Of a DNA stretch of 64,000 nucleotides, positions 20,342-33,420 are shown piece after piece. The notes below the pieces were generated by a model, which did no database searches, was not told the origin of the DNA, and saw only the letters and a program-made list of their open reading frames with translations. Each line of letters starts with the position of its first letter. Position 1 is the first letter of the stretch. Made by a program: the position numbers and the translations under genes. The stretch comes from Amblyomma americanum (Eukaryota > Arthropoda > Arachnida > Ixodida > Ixodidae): NCBI RefSeq assembly GCF_052857255.1, contig NC_135505.1, forward strand, positions 56,911,368 to 56,975,367, read 5' to 3'.

Positions 20342-21704
20342 CAAACAGGAACGTCAACACTTTCCTTTTCTGGACTGAACCAACATGGCGGGCGTACCTA
20401 TCGGCGGGCGCTATACACGCTTCTGAGCACATCGCACAACTACTATTTTTGCCTTAAAATTGGAGTTGTACAGCATTGGTGGAAATATGTGTAATTTGTG
20501 GAAAGCTGGCGACACCAATGCCTTAAACGAATCCTCATATTTAGTGCAGCTTAAAGAGTACCCTATCATATTTGCATGCATAAGTTCTGTTCCATATAGA
20601 GCTAGCAGGAGTTAGTCTTGGAATTAAGAGTTTCTAATTCTGATCCATTAGAACTATGTGAGCACAGGATGAACACACAAAAGGTGTTCAATGGCGCCTG
20701 ACAGAGCCCTGCTGTACTTGCAGTACGACAGAACACGTGTCGTTTCGTTGGAACAAATCGGCTGCTCATATTTTATAATCTGTACAAAATCGCGCGAATA
20801 TATGAGTTATAGTTTAATATACAAGAACTAACACCACACGCTGCGAGAGAAGGACGCAGGAGAAAAAAAACGTATTTAGACATCTCTCGAGCAAATAAAG
20901 TATTTCGCTCATCTGAATAAGGCTCACGTTGGCGCCTTTTTTTGGCGGCTTCCAAATGTCTTTACCCCGACTGTGCAGACGCAGATAAAAGCAAGCGAAC
21001 CAAGAAATATGTACTGCTTCATGTCGCAGAATGGAATCGAAATATTTGGCACGATTTGTAGCTTTATTATGTTCACCAATTATTGAAAGCATTCACCCTT
21101 ATGCAAAGTACAATACCTTATCGCCCCGTCTAAATGCTGAAACGGCATAAAGCAAGCATATTAAAGAAGCAGCAAATGATGAAAACGCGTTCTTCTTCTG
21201 CTACTTACGTTTCCTTCCTTAGCAGCACACTTAAAACAAAAGCGTTTTGCTGTTATCTACTGCAGCGAAATTACTGAGTATTTTCTAAAGTTTGATCAAG
21301 TGTACATGACGTCATAGCAATAAATTTAATTTGAAAGGTATAACGTTGTCCTTTTAATGTCTTTACGAAACTCAAGAGCGCCACTTAAGGAACCAGAAGG
21401 CAAATATCATCGGCACTAAAATGACCTGCAGTTTAAAGTATTTAAACTTGGTAAATATGTAACCACCGGCATATAGAAAATCAGCGTCGTCTTATATACA
21501 CCAAAAGTCGCCTCGCGACACATGTAATGTAAATTGTTTAAGCGTTTTCGCTATTGGCGAAATATATTCCGCCAAAATAAAGTGTTCGTTTATTTGCTAA
21601 TAGCCATGCTCACTTCGTGATCATTTCGTTTGAACGAAATTCATGATTGCATGGACTTTCACAAACACCTTTCTTTATGACATTCATGTAGCTCGTAGCA
21701 AAGT
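20342..21704. other. No gene seen
   Basis: AT-rich. Open frames reach 92 codons without motifs. No repeat was recognised with confidence. Confidence 0.5.
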
Positions 21705-24190
21705 GTCGTGATGGTGGTGAAAACCATTTATTATTCTATATGTACAGAGAGGTGCCAGGGGAGAGGCCCTTAGTCGGTCTCGCCCCTTACAATAGAAGGC
21801 GGAGTCCCTCATTCCGGGACCCCGTTGGTCCTGACCGCTGCGCAGGTCCGCCGAACCAGAGCTTGTTAGGCCGATAGTTCTTCGCAGCCGAGCAGAGCCG
21901 CCTCCCAGTCCTCTCGGGTAGAGGAACGGGTGATGGGGGAGAGAAGGATTTTGCCTGCGTGCCCAAACCATGTGAAAAGTGGCGGCTACCTCCCCACAGA
22001 ATGAGCAGCGGCCGTCAAAAGAAGAGTCAAAGTGCTTGAGAACCGCCGGGCACAGAAGGGTGTTTGTAAAGAGCCTAAGGAGAATTCATTCGTCAGTTTA
22101 TACCCAGTCGCTTCTTGGGAACCAGGTAGCGCCGGTGTTTGGGACGATAGTGCTCAGTTATGTCTTTAAAAGAAAGAAGAGGGCTGTGATCTGGTTTAAG
22201 GTCCTCCCAAGTAACGCCTGGTGCCCGTTGAGTGAGTGCGCGGGCTGCCTCATGGGCGGCTTCGTTACCTGGCATGCCTTGGTGGCCGGGGACCCATATG
22301 ATTGAGCGAGGAGTTGGATTGCACGCGAGTTTTCTGGTGAAGAATTTGGTGAGCAAGTGGACTGATCCAAGCGACCTCAAAGTTACGACAGGCTCCGCGA
22401 GAGTCTTTGAGTATGAATTTAGAGTCGCGATGGGAGGCCGCGAGGGCGATCGCTACCTCCTCCGCATGTGTTGAGGCGGGCGCTCTGAACGAGAGACGTC
22501 CACCTGTTTTCCCTCGTGTATGATTGTAGCAGTGTACCATTCCCCCCTGGAGTAGTAGAGGCCTGCAATATCGACGCAGAAGACATGTTTCTTTGAGCCA
22601 TAGTGGCGGTGCAGGGCACCCGCCCGCGCCTGGCGCCGGCCATTATGATCCTCCTTTTCCCCCTTAGTCGAAAAGGATCGAACGTAGAGGATGTGTCTGC
22701 ACAGTTCGGGTACTCGAACCCGTTCCGTCGTATGGTGGTCATGTTTGATATGTAACCGGTCCAAGAGGCGGCGACCGGACACGGTCTGACTGAGACGCGT
22801 GTATTGTTTAACGAGATGCGCCTCGCGAAGTTCCCGATATGTGTTTACCACCCCCAAAGCGAGTAGTCGACCGTTGGAAGTGGAGATCGGGAGGTCGAGA
22901 GCTCTCTTAAAAATTTAGCGGAGTACAACCTCCAAGCAATCTTCGTTATGTTTCCGCAAGCGGAGGTAAATAGTCGAGTACAGTACTCGACTAGGTACGA
23001 AGTCATGGGCGAGTCGCACCGCATCCTTACTACGCAACCCTCCTCGCTAGTTGGAAACGCGGCGAACCATTCGGCCCACCTGGTCGCCGAATTTGCGGAG
23101 TTTGGCAAGAGTCGTGTCTACCTTGCGATGCTGATTAATGAACAGATCGAGTATTCGCCGCTCCTGCGCCTCACGGATGGGGCCGCTGACGAGAGAGAGC
23201 TGAACAGAGATTTTGCATTTGGGAGAATGTCGAATATGCACAAATTCAGACTTGGACGGGGAGCACTGGAGGCCGCAGTACGTAGCATAGTGGTCTACTG
23301 TGCGCGCCGCTGCTTGCAGGCATTCCTCCATCTCTCCTATGTTTCCCGTAGTAGCCCAGATGGTGATGTAATCGGCGTACAGTGCATGCTGAACACCGCC
23401 GACACCTGCCGGCCGTGCTGGGAGGTGCATCATGGCAATATTAAAGAGAATCGGGGACAACACAGCGCTTAGTGGTATGCTTCGCGTTCCCATCTGAAAC
23501 GGGCCGTACTCGGTCTCTTCTATGCGTATATAGGTCAAGCGGTCTGTTAATAAATGTTTGATGTAGTTGAATGTACGTGGACTCCAGTTGGTCTCGCTAA
23601 GATGTTTTAATATGACGGCGTGTTTAGCATTGCCAAACGAACCCTTCAGATCGAGTGATAGGACTATCTTGTCATTGGTGTGGGCGTTCTATGGTTTCGC
23701 GAACCTCGCGATGAAGCTGTAAATGTATGTCTTGTGCGGAATTTTGAGGTCGGAAGCCGAACATGGTGTTGGCGAAGGTGTTCATGCTCTCGAGATATTC
23801 CGAGAAGCGGTCACGGAGCACCGTTTCCATCAGATTCTCTACGCGTGCAGTGAGGGAGATGGGCCTGAGGTGTTCTGTGTTTACCGATTTCCCCGCCTTC
23901 GGGTTAAAGGCTACCAATGATGTCTTCGAATCGGATGGCAACGAAAGGTCCCTGGCCCAATGGCGTTGATATTTTCAAGTAGGGTTTCTTAAGCCCGATC
24001 GGGGAGGTTGGCCAACAGTTTGAGTGTGAACTTATCTCTCCGGGGTGCCGTCCCCTTACGCATTTTGGCAAGAGCCGCGCGAAGGTCTCAAAGGTAGAAA
24101 AGCTAATCCTATTCCAGATTATCGCTGCCTCCATACGAATAATCCTGCTCGTCCGGATCATGATCCTGACAGAGGTATTGTGCGCGTAAG
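21705..24190 (-). mobile_element. 5'-truncated LINE with RT and RNase H
   Basis: On the minus strand, RT fingers lie at about 24160-23672, palm at 23538-23047, thumb to about 22850, RNase H at 22680-22110, and a 3' UTR to about 21705. The 3' end is AAATGGTTTTCACCACCATCA-like (reverse of 21710-21733). No endonuclease or ORF1 is present. RNase H places it in the I-like group. The copy is old: numerous frameshifts. Confidence 0.85.
22093..24170 (-). pseudogene. LINE reverse transcriptase-RNase H remnant (catalytic Asp lost)
   Basis: RT fingers at 23672-23941 contain LRPISLTARVENLMETVL and, further on, MFGFRPQNSAQDIHLQL. The palm at 23047-23538 contains SAVLSPILFNIAM and the box ALYADYITIW. The catalytic YADD is YADY, losing the second aspartate. 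RNase H shows an FCVDIAG first motif (about 22600), STHAEEVAIALA with the glutamate (about 22470), and IIWVPGHQGMPGNEAAHEAA with the last histidine/aspartate motif (22280). This would reverse-transcribe the element RNA at the nicked target, but the substitution and frameshifts make it dead. Confidence 0.85.
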
Positions 24191-25699
24191 ACGTTAGGGC
24201 TATCCATGAAGAGGTGTTGACTTCTTAATTGATACGTCATGGCTTTAGACATGTAATGTTTTAGGGCTGCTTGTCTGGAAGTTATTTATGTGAAGTTGAA
24301 GCATAAAGATTAAGAATAAAATATGGTACACTTCAGCTCCTATAATGATCTCACGCGGTATAGCTAAATGTATTACTTTGGCTGCGGCTGCAAAACTCAA
24401 ATTTGCATGCAAGAAAACTAGTCAAAATCTCTTTGAGCTATTTAGATGGTGTTCTAAAATATGCAAGTGTGTCTTTCCTCAGTCTGTCTTGCTCTCCGGA
24501 TATATCTTCAGCTGTTTCACTTTATTCAGGAATTGAAAAGTTCGGGCTCTATTTGGCTGCATTCTTGAAATATCACTGTCGGCGTTTAGCGCAATCCCTC
24601 TACAGAGGCGCACAACATAAGGTCAACTTTTTGTCTCTTATCTCTAAACAGATTCTTTCCAACAACAGCTTCAAAGCAGTGAAATTAACCTACATAGAAA
24701 AGAAAATGCAAATGATCTTACCCCCTTCAACACTTCATTTATAAATTATAAGTTAGCGTCTTCTGCTGGCTTGCTTTCATCCGGCTTGTATTGATATTGT
24801 TATGTTTCAGAGTACAATGCCCTCTTACCGCCATCAATTATTCCAATTAGAGAAATATTTGTCTTTTAGCAAATAATTGAAGAAATCACGCAGCTGAGTG
24901 TGTACCACCCTGACTTTGCTTGGCCTGCACTTTTCTGAAAGTCATTTGTTGGCGCCAGCTATAATAGCTGCTGCGCGTCGCAATTAGTATCTTTCTTTCC
25001 GAAGTCTTTTTAATCCACTCAATTTAGCATGGTAACACCCCGCTCGTAAAAATAGTAATGCTTGCTTGATAAAACTTGTTTACTCTCATGTAAATAGTTA
25101 ATGTAAGGTAGCTGCTCCGTACTGGGCATAACTGCCAAAAAACCGAAAGAAGCTCTCAAAATTTACGCCCTGCATGTGATGGATTTAAGATGCAAGGTGA
25201 AGCGCCTAAAAACAAAAACTTGAAAGTGCAGCAAGGACTCGGTAATGACCGGAGATGGTCGTAAAGGATCTAGGATGTTGAGTGTGGAATGCTGAACATG
25301 CTAGAACATCAATGGAGAGATTTCAGGAAACTACATAGACTCATAATAACAAGGAAAGCATAGGACATTTACGCATGCTAAGCACCGCCACCGGCTCGCT
25401 CAGGTTGCTTTTCACATTATCAGGCCGGAAACGACCTCAAGCGGTGGATAGCACGTGCTCTTTTGTCGATTGCGGTCAAACCGCAATGTAAGCAATTAAA
25501 TAGGCATGAGAAGGCTAATTAAGATGAAAATAGAAAAAAGTCAAATGAAATAAATAAATATGAATTACCAGGAATAGAATCGAGCATTTTTGGACATGCT
25601 ACAAAATTTTGTATACAGCTAACAAGGTAATCGATCAGTTGCACTTATGTAATCATGAAGATAGCCGCGGACACTGCTTAATGGGAATCCCTTTACGCT
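24191..25699. other. No gene seen
   Basis: AT-rich. A 113-codon frame at 24403-24744 (plus) has no known motif. No repeat was recognised. Confidence 0.5.
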
Positions 25700-25739
25700 A
25701 ACAAAAAACGAAAGAATAACTGAGAGAGACAGAGGGATT

Positions 25740-28700
25740 CATAACCTCGAAAGAGGGACATCCAAATACTGTTTTCTCTGAACTGCGAACCGCCGGCAAG
25801 AGAGGAGAAAATGATCTATTGTTTCAACTTGCCCACATGATACACAAAGGTTTGTCGCAGTGAACCCACACCTGCATAAGTACAAATTTGAGAGGGATTC
25901 TGCATCCCAGATGCGTCATTGACACCTCAAAAAGCCTTTATTTACACCACCGGATATTCCATGGGAATTTTAAGTGGTTAAAATTCACGGTATAGAGAAA
26001 TGGATCACTCAGGTTGGCTGAATAATGTTGGAAGCGCTAGAAACGTGAAGTTTCTAACAGAATGATGTGAAGGAAGGAGTGGATTACGGGAGCGCTGAGA
26101 GCTGACCTTGTCAATAAATCAGCCACCTCGTTAAAATAGACGCCCGAATGCACAGGTACCCAGAAAAAGCGGATCTCACGCACTGTGCGCGGAACAAAAA
26201 ACCTAGGTGAACGATTCAATAAAGATTTTCCCGAATTTTGGAGAGAGACTAGAACTTAAAGGCACTCTCCAAGAATAAGAACCCGCGCTACATGCCTAGG
26301 AAGTTTGAGAAGAGCCAAACCAAAGGCCTGAAGCTCTGCGAAGAACATAGGAGTATAATCTGGGATACGAATGGAATAGCTCCAAGCCAGCTCCTGCGAA
26401 AATATCCCAACCCCCGCCTTCTCACAGCTGCCGGAGGCATCAGTGGAGATAACAGTATGAAGAGAAAAATTCTGTAGGTCTTTAGAAAGGAGACCATTTA
26501 GGATATTTATGGGCATATGTTTTGCATGGGACGGGAAAATATGGTCATAAAAGAAGACGGGGTCGGCCTGCGTATCTGCAACTTTTTACAAGGAGACCAG
26601 ATCAACCTGAAGAGGGGCTAACAGATTCTGCGTGATCCTACCTTGCAGTAGCTGATAGCGTGGTCAATGATTCGTGAAAAACAGGTGTGGTTGGGATAGG
26701 AAAATAGGACTACGAACGCCGGTAGTCGGGTCAACGGACCTGAAGAAAGTACGCACTGTTAAAAGTTGGTAGCGGGAAAGAGGTCGGGGATACGGGTTTC
26801 CAGATAAAGGACAGCGTTTGAAGCAGATTTTGGGAGCCCGAGGCATAGCCGTAGGGCACGCCTTTCCAGTAAAGCTAATGGCTGCAGCTTGTAATTTGCG
26901 CTACCAGAGAACAATACACAACCAAATTCCAGAATCAGTCTCATATAACCCTTATAGAGCAACAGTAAGGTGCCACGACGCATGCCAAACTTTTTATTGC
27001 CAACTCGTGTCAAACGGCCCAGAGCATGTTCATCCTTTAATACCATTATTCGTAATATGGTGTCGCCAGTCCAAACTTTGATCCTAAGTAACGCCTAGGT
27101 ATTTAACCGACTCCACCTGCGGAATTGGAGTGGAGCGGTATACTAGCGAGATGTACAAAGGAGTGTCGCGCAGAAATACCGGCACGCCACATTTGCTTAC
27201 ATTAAGTGATAAATTAATTTGGTTCAACCTGACTTCATTAGCATTCAGGTATGCCTGCAAACACACGTATAGTGCATGAATAACCTTTGCTGATGCGAAA
27301 AAAAGCTATATCATCTGCGTATACATAAACTGTAGCGTTTGGATGAATGGGTATGTCCCGAACCAATCTGTTGAAAAGCAGTGCAGACAAGGCAGATCCT
27401 TGCGGCACACCTCTTAATTGAACATTGGTATTAGAACAGAAAGATCTGTCTGTATAAAAAAATCTATCTTTTAAAAATTAACAAATCCAAGCATAGATGT
27501 AGTGCGGTGGATGTAGCTGAGCAAGGTTGTTAATAAGGACCGTGTGTTCAACGCTGTCACAGGCTTTAGCAACATCAAGTGTCACCAAGGCCGCAACTTC
27601 TCTCTTGCGCATTGAGAGTCGTATTCGGCTCTCGAGATCCGCATGCGCGGACCATATGGAACAACCGCGACGAAAGCCAATCTGAGCGGAGCTGAGGCCG
27701 TTAACGCGATGAACATGATCTGTGAGGCGACTGTGGGCTACTCTTTCTGCTAGTTTTACTAAATTTGAGGTTAAAGCAATCGGCCGAATATTGTTTAAAA
27801 GAAATTCATTATCTGCATTTTCGAAAAGTAAAATTATTTTCGTAATTTTCCAACTGTAAAGAATCCAAGAGTTTTCCAATGACGCATTTACAATATCCAG
27901 AAGGTGAGTTGGAAATTCTTGCGCTAAAGTTTTTAACATGCCCACAGTAACCCCAACAGATCCCGGGGCAGCAGACTGCATCGAGGAAACAATTGGGAGG
28001 AGTTCCGACATGTCCACCTCGGGATAGTCCCAGCTGGGGTGAGAGTGTGAAAAAATTCTGTTTTCTGCACTTGGAAACGTAAAGCCAGCCCCTGGGCGAT
28101 ACGTTCAAGGTGTTGCTTACCTTCCTGCGGAGACAATACTATTTGTTTTATGCGGTTGGAGGCCGGAGAGTTGTTATTCTGCGCCATGAAACTATATACA
28201 GCCGCCTTATTCTGAGGTTCAGAGATACCTGTTTAAATTTTGATTATAATCCCCCTTTGGTTTTTTAACAGTTCTTTTGAAAGATGCAGAGGAGAACTTA
28301 TAATTTATTCAATTAGTTGGGCCCTGATTATAGGAAAGGCTTTTCGATGCTGCTTTTCTACGACGATAAGCTTTCTCACACTCCTCCGTCCACCAAGGAG
28401 GTAGCTGTCTGGCAGGTGCAGTAGCGCACACAGAGAATACAGAGCTCTCAGCAGCATCTTGCAGAAAAGAAATTGCCCGCTGACCTCTTTGTCCTCGACC
28501 TGAGGTAGCTATGGAGGGAAGCGAGGCAGATATCAGTTTTTATACGTAATGTGATTTACAACTTTTATGGTTGTACCACCTTTTCTGCTACACGAGGACT
28601 TAATAGTAAAGGTTATTAGAAAGTGGTCACTAGATGTACCTGAGTCTACTGTTGACCATGAGATACTTCAATCCCAAGAGATGCGAATGTCAAATCTATG

Positions 28701-29244
28701 ACTGAACGAGAAACTCCACACATTAAGGTTACCGCTCCAGAATTGCAGCAGCGCACTGGATTCATAGACATCCATGACCAGAGAAGCTGACCGCAGAAGT
28801 CAGAGCGACTACCCCAGACACTGTGGTGTGAATTAAACTCCCCTGCGACGACTGTGCTGTTTGCTCCGCTCAGTAAGGTATCAAAACAGTCTGTCCTGTG
28901 AAGACCTACAGGAAAGTAGACGGTAGCAATAGTTACTCTGGCACACTGTGGAAGGGAGATTTCAAACGCCAACAACTCACAGTCAGGGAGCATAACTTTC
29001 TGCGAGATTGATGCCCGGTCACATATTTTGGCAGAGATCATAGTTATTAACCCACCACCCCTGCCATTATTGCGGTCTACCCTGAAAACACGCAATTGTT
29101 TTATTGAAAATGATTGAAGTGGAGAGAACCACGTTTCTTGCAAAATCACAATATGTGGATTATGTCTAAAAAGAAATATATCAAGATCCGTGAGAGAAGT
29201 AAGTACGGTACGACCATTCTATAGCAGAACTTTAGACCCGCCAT
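25740..29244 (-). pseudogene. LINE-B ORF2 remnant: endonuclease, RT, RNase H, zinc domain
   Basis: Endonuclease at 29149-28646 shows ILQETWFSP and VAGEFNSHHSVWGS (the GDFNxHH motif with Asp replaced by Glu) and SVIDLTFAS. RT at 28017-27300 shows TVGMLKTLAQEF, PIALTSNLVKLAE, GFRRGCSIWSAH and LVTLDVAKACDSV, with an intact VYADD box at about 27310-27330. The thumb, at 27266-26759, includes PQVESVKYLGVT and ALRLCLGLPKSA. RNase H at 26516-26037 has STDASGSC (Asp), FAELQAFGLAL (Glu) and FFWVPVHSGVYFNEVADLL, where the usual histidine-glycine pair is preserved as HSG. At 25930-25750 a CCHC follows (CVSCGQVETIDHFLLSC). ORF2 probably began at the ATG at 29244. Frames shift at least six times. Confidence 0.85.
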
Positions 29245-29246
29245 GA

Positions 29247-30552
29247 TTATTGACTGATGAAAGAGGCAGCAACAGACTCCTTAAGCACATCAGTCTGGAG
29301 GGTTATTTTGGGGGGTCCTTTCTTTATTTTGATTTGCGGAACAGCTGACTTCGAGGGTGAGGAAGACGCTCGAAGCTTTTGGGAAGGACACAGCATTTCA
29401 ACATCTGTGCTACAGATATCTACGTGAGAGGCACTGCCAGGACCGCTGTTGGCAGGCAGGACTTGGGATGTGTCAGGAGGCGACATGGAGCCACTTTTAC
29501 TAGCAGCACAATTTAGGAGCGATGCAGGCGTCGCCTTCGAGACCGATGTTTGAGAAGGCAGAGACAGGCCTGCAACAAGTTGAGGTAAAGCCTCGGTGAA
29601 GTTGCACAGCATTCGCGCGACCACCACAGAAAGATCCTGTTCTACTGAGCACACTATCGAAGTAGTGAAACTTAACACTATATCTGCAACTGAGCTTCGC
29701 GCACGACTGGCATTGTATTGTTCTTCCGATTCAGAAGTGCATACGCAACTGCTCGCGAGTATCGCTTCGCTTGAATTATATCTAGCAGCCTTTGTTCGTC
29801 AGCTCGCTTTGAGCAGTTGGCATCATCAGCTGAGTGCTTATACTTGCAGAGGCAACACTGGGGCTGATCAGAGGAGCAGCTGTCATTCGAATGCCCTTCT
29901 CCCCAAACACGGCAGCGCATCGGCGATTTACACGCTTTACCACTGTGACCGAACCGCCAACAGTTGGTGCATTGAAGTGGACGTGGTTGCAGAGCATCCA
30001 CACGATACACTATTGGCCAGACCTTGAGCTCAGAAGGAAGGGAGGAGCCAGCAAAAGCATTTATAACTAATTCTGTCTCTACACGCACACCATTTATTTC
30101 TCTACTGCACCGATAGACAAAACAACTCCCACACCTGCATTCTGAAACTCCTCCAGTATTTCCTGTGGGGAAGATGCTGGGTTCACTCCACGAACAATAC
30201 CTTTGGAACATGCGAGCTGTTCAGGGATGAATGCTTTCACCGCTAATGACTGAAAAATTTTGCACTGGAGCAGGTCTGTGACGCAAGCAATGTCAGAGGA
30301 CTTGAAAACAATTTCTCTATGGCCGAAAGGTCGCACCTCAGAGATCTGGAGGTAGTGGGTAGTGAGAGACCTTAGCCCCTGCTGAAGAACCTTACAGGTT
30401 TTTATCTTGATCATTCCTTCACCGATCGGTACGAGCACCACAGGGATGAAGTCAATTCCATTTTTCCTAAAAAGGTCCAGCGGCAAGCTTTGGGTGTGCA
30501 AGCTGGCAAACCAGGCTGGCGACCCTCCGCACGGGGAGGTCAGCGACATCAT
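29247..30552 (-). pseudogene. LINE-B ORF1 remnant (gag-like, zinc knuckles)
   Basis: The N-terminal half lies at 30552-30094 (KNGIDFIPVVLVP, then ACVTDLLQCKIFQSL). It is frameshifted near 30130 into 30211-29678, which contains the knuckles CTNCWRFGHSGKAC (CX2CX4HX4C), a second knuckle whose second cysteine is tryptophan (CRVWGEGHSNDSC), and CCLCKYKHSADDANC. A serine- and proline-rich C-terminus runs to 29247. The protein would bind element RNA. The ORF2 start follows within a few bases of the ORF1 end, as usual in this group. Confidence 0.8.
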
Positions 30553-30770
30553 TGAGCCAAACGCTCCCTCAAGTGCACATTAACCACGCCTACAGAGTTA
30601 ACCTTATACCTGGCCAAATCCCCTACGCAGAACGGCCTCACCAGAGATGAGCACGCAGGCACCACCAGGAAACCACAGGCACCACAGGAAACAGCCGTTC
30701 AGAACCGTTCAGAACACAGCACTTCAGAAAACACCGCTTCTTCGTGGCAGCTTCTTCTTCTTCCGCCAGA

Positions 30771-32369
30771 TGGGGTTGTGTTGACAATCTTCTTCTCCTT
30801 CAGTGGATGATAGAAGGATGGAAAAGGGGGAAGACACGGGCCTGTCTACTGGAGAGCTAGCTACCACGTCCACTGCCGGCATGTCATAGAAAGAGGTGTA
30901 GGAGGGGAAGAAATCGACATAGGCATGCTCCTTGGAGTACTAAGAAGCAGCGTACTTCTGAGGACCCCAAGGCACCTGCTCAAAGTTTCAGTCTGCACAA
31001 ACGTCCGACGGTTTGTTGGCGCGCGACTTTCGAACATCCAAAGCAGACTCTGCTTGTGTCAACTGTGGTACTGACCGTCCTGAAAGCTATAATAGATGCC
31101 CATTTAGTGTCACGTCTCTGCTTGGCCTTATGCACGCGAACCTTATGGTCGAAAAGAAAATACTGAAAAGAAAGAGAGAGACAGACGGACGGAAACACAT
31201 GCAGGTTAACCAGGCTAGCTGCCTGTGTTGAGTAGTTTGTTCCTGTTGCTTCTACAAAAAGTGCCCGTGGGCCCAGTGACATGTAAACAGCCTAATATAA
31301 AGGAAAAAAAGTCTCCCAGACTTCACCACAGGAATGAACACCACATTAAGAGACTAGAAGTCCAACGTGTTTCAAAGAATGAGGCTAAATCTAAAAATGT
31401 CTCTATGCTTCTGCGGCTTGCTTGACGACGTCCGTTCTCTATCATAATGTTGACACCCAGCTAAATCAACAGCCTCCTTCATGTTGTGCTATCTTTTGAG
31501 GCACTGATTATCACGTTCGCTGCAAACTTGATGTCCTTACATGTTGCTAATTTAACCAGCAAGTCTCATATGAAAACCATCAAATACGCTTTATTGTGCG
31601 ATGAAACTGCTGAGATAAATGGTGGGCTGAATAAATGTGTAACTGCTCTTGAGAGAAAAGCGAATTCCGGACATGGGTACCGACCATGGTACCTACCATA
31701 AGCTGCTCTACAAAATACCAATCTAAACTAGGTATGTCTCGCAATAAAAGTGCAGTATAATTGATCGAACAGTTCATAACTTTTCTTGCGCGAAATTGAT
31801 GGCTTGATGAGTCGGGCATTCATATAAAATCTTTTGCAAGCTGAAGCGCCGACTATTTTGTAGTCTGTGAAAATCTGCATGTGTATCTGCTGATAAGTGA
31901 ATTTTGCTAAGGCAACAACGGTGTCTATGCCTTACAGCTATAATCTGCAACTGTACTTAACCGGACGCATTGCAGAAGTCGGTTCGATTACGTTAATGGG
32001 GCTACTTAGCACTGTACAGATACTTGGAAAATTGCGACTGGGAAAACGATGTTTTTTCAAAAAAGCTGCTCACAGGGCTGCTCAAAAGATTATACCGACA
32101 ATATTGCTACTGGTATGCGCTTTACATTCCTAAAAAGATGTTAAAAGATTCAAGGTATTCGCAGTGGTTCTCTGTCTATTTCAGGAAATGCGCAAAAGAT
32201 TGCATTGTCATCGATGGTATCATCTGACGTCTCTTCAAGATGGTAAAAAAAATACAGTGCTCATCGTTCAGAAGCAAAATGCCTTTACTGTCGCGACCAC
32301 GCTGCTTACTTGCGGTCTCTAGAAGAAAGACCGGGGTGCTCCACTGCCGATTTATGGAAATACGCTCGA
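30771..32369. other. No gene seen
   Basis: Contains a GA-rich stretch near 31160-31195 (AAAGAGAGAGACAGACGGACGG) of the kind common in tick dispersed repeats. Open frames reach 100 codons without motifs. Some of 32040-32369 may be upstream coding sequence of the next LINE. Confidence 0.45.
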
Positions 32370-33420
32370 TCGGATTTAGGCCACAAAAGATCCTAAACAA
32401 GGAATATTCTTACGTGAGCGGCCAAAAAAGTTTTGCTACTCTGATGCCGTCTGTAATAAATTTGCCGATTATTTCGCTAGCGTTTGCGCACAAGCTCCAG
32501 TCGTCTACTAAAAGTTTAACATTCCTGAACAAAGCGATTCTTTCCTTCATACTGATAACGTGAACGCTAGCGAGGTAGAAGCACCTATACGCACCCAGCC
32601 ACCCAAGAAATATTTACGTGTGCATGAAATCTCAATATTTAATTTCAGAGGCTGCGTCAGTGTTCTTACTCCTGTTTTAAAATCAGTTGCTGGGCGAGTT
32701 GGTACTTCATGCTTACATTCACAGTGCAAAGACAACCACGGACTTGAGTGGAGCCTAGGTTTTTAACTTATCCTTGCACCAACGGGTATTTTCATCTTGC
32801 TGGATGCCATCACTAGTTGTGCTAATGCATATAAAAGGAGCTTGAAGGACTTGTCCAAATATAAACCATTTTCTCAGCTGTCGTCTTTTGTTCTCTGTAT
32901 AAGGTTTTAGAACGTGTTCCTCATAAGTGTTTGCTTTTATTTCTTAAGAACGAGAAGAAAAATGACCAACATTGCATTGCCCAAGTTCTTTCGGTACAGA
33001 AATAGGTCGATGCTATTTATTTTGATTTTAAGAAAGCACTTGACCTAGTTAGCCGTTCGTTGCTTCTAGAAAAACTACGACCCTACGGGCTGTCATCGTA
33101 CCTTTGCGAATGGTTCCAATCTTACCTTAGAGACCGTTATTAATGTCATCAACTATGACGGATAAACATCTTGGTATTACCCTCTGAACTGTGGTGTACC
33201 GCAAGGCTCAAATTTGTCGCCATTATTATTCAATGTGTTTGTGAGCGCTGTTAAAGACTGCATGAAGTACTGTAAGATACTACAGTTCCTCAGCTGACCT
33301 AAAGCTCTTTGTGACTGTCGATTCAATGCTTTACTGTGAACATCTGGAAAAAAAATACATCTGTGTGGTCGGGGAGAAATGCTTTGACACTGAATTCTAC
33401 CTGAAAGAGGACAATTTCTT
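32370..33420 (+). mobile_element. LINE reverse transcriptase remnant (CR1/Jockey-like)
   Basis: Translation in shifting frames gives a CNKFADYFASVCAQ segment near 32450, typical of the region just before RT. At about 33010-33140 it gives VDAIYFDFKKALDLV (the first catalytic Asp motif), then LLEKLRPYGLSSYL and FQSYLRDR. At about 33190-33250 it gives GVPQGSNLSPLLFNVF. The YxDD box region near 33290 is destroyed. No RNase H follows. The motifs resemble Jockey- or CR1-type LINEs more than the RNase H-bearing ones here. Very old; 5' and 3' limits are uncertain. Confidence 0.65.

Larger units (their letters stand above)
25700..30770 (-). mobile_element. LINE-B: near full-length two-ORF LINE, decayed
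   Basis: About 5 kb on the minus strand: a 5' UTR (about 30770-30553), ORF1 with zinc knuckles, ORF2 with endonuclease, RT, RNase H and a terminal CCHC, and a 3' end near 25700. Each ORF is cut by several frameshifts or stops, but the order is complete. Domain content (APE endonuclease, RT, RNase H, gag-like ORF1) places it in the I-like superfamily. The 5' end is not sharply defined; small TTCAGAAC duplications occur at 30700-30720. No target duplication was located. Confidence 0.85.
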
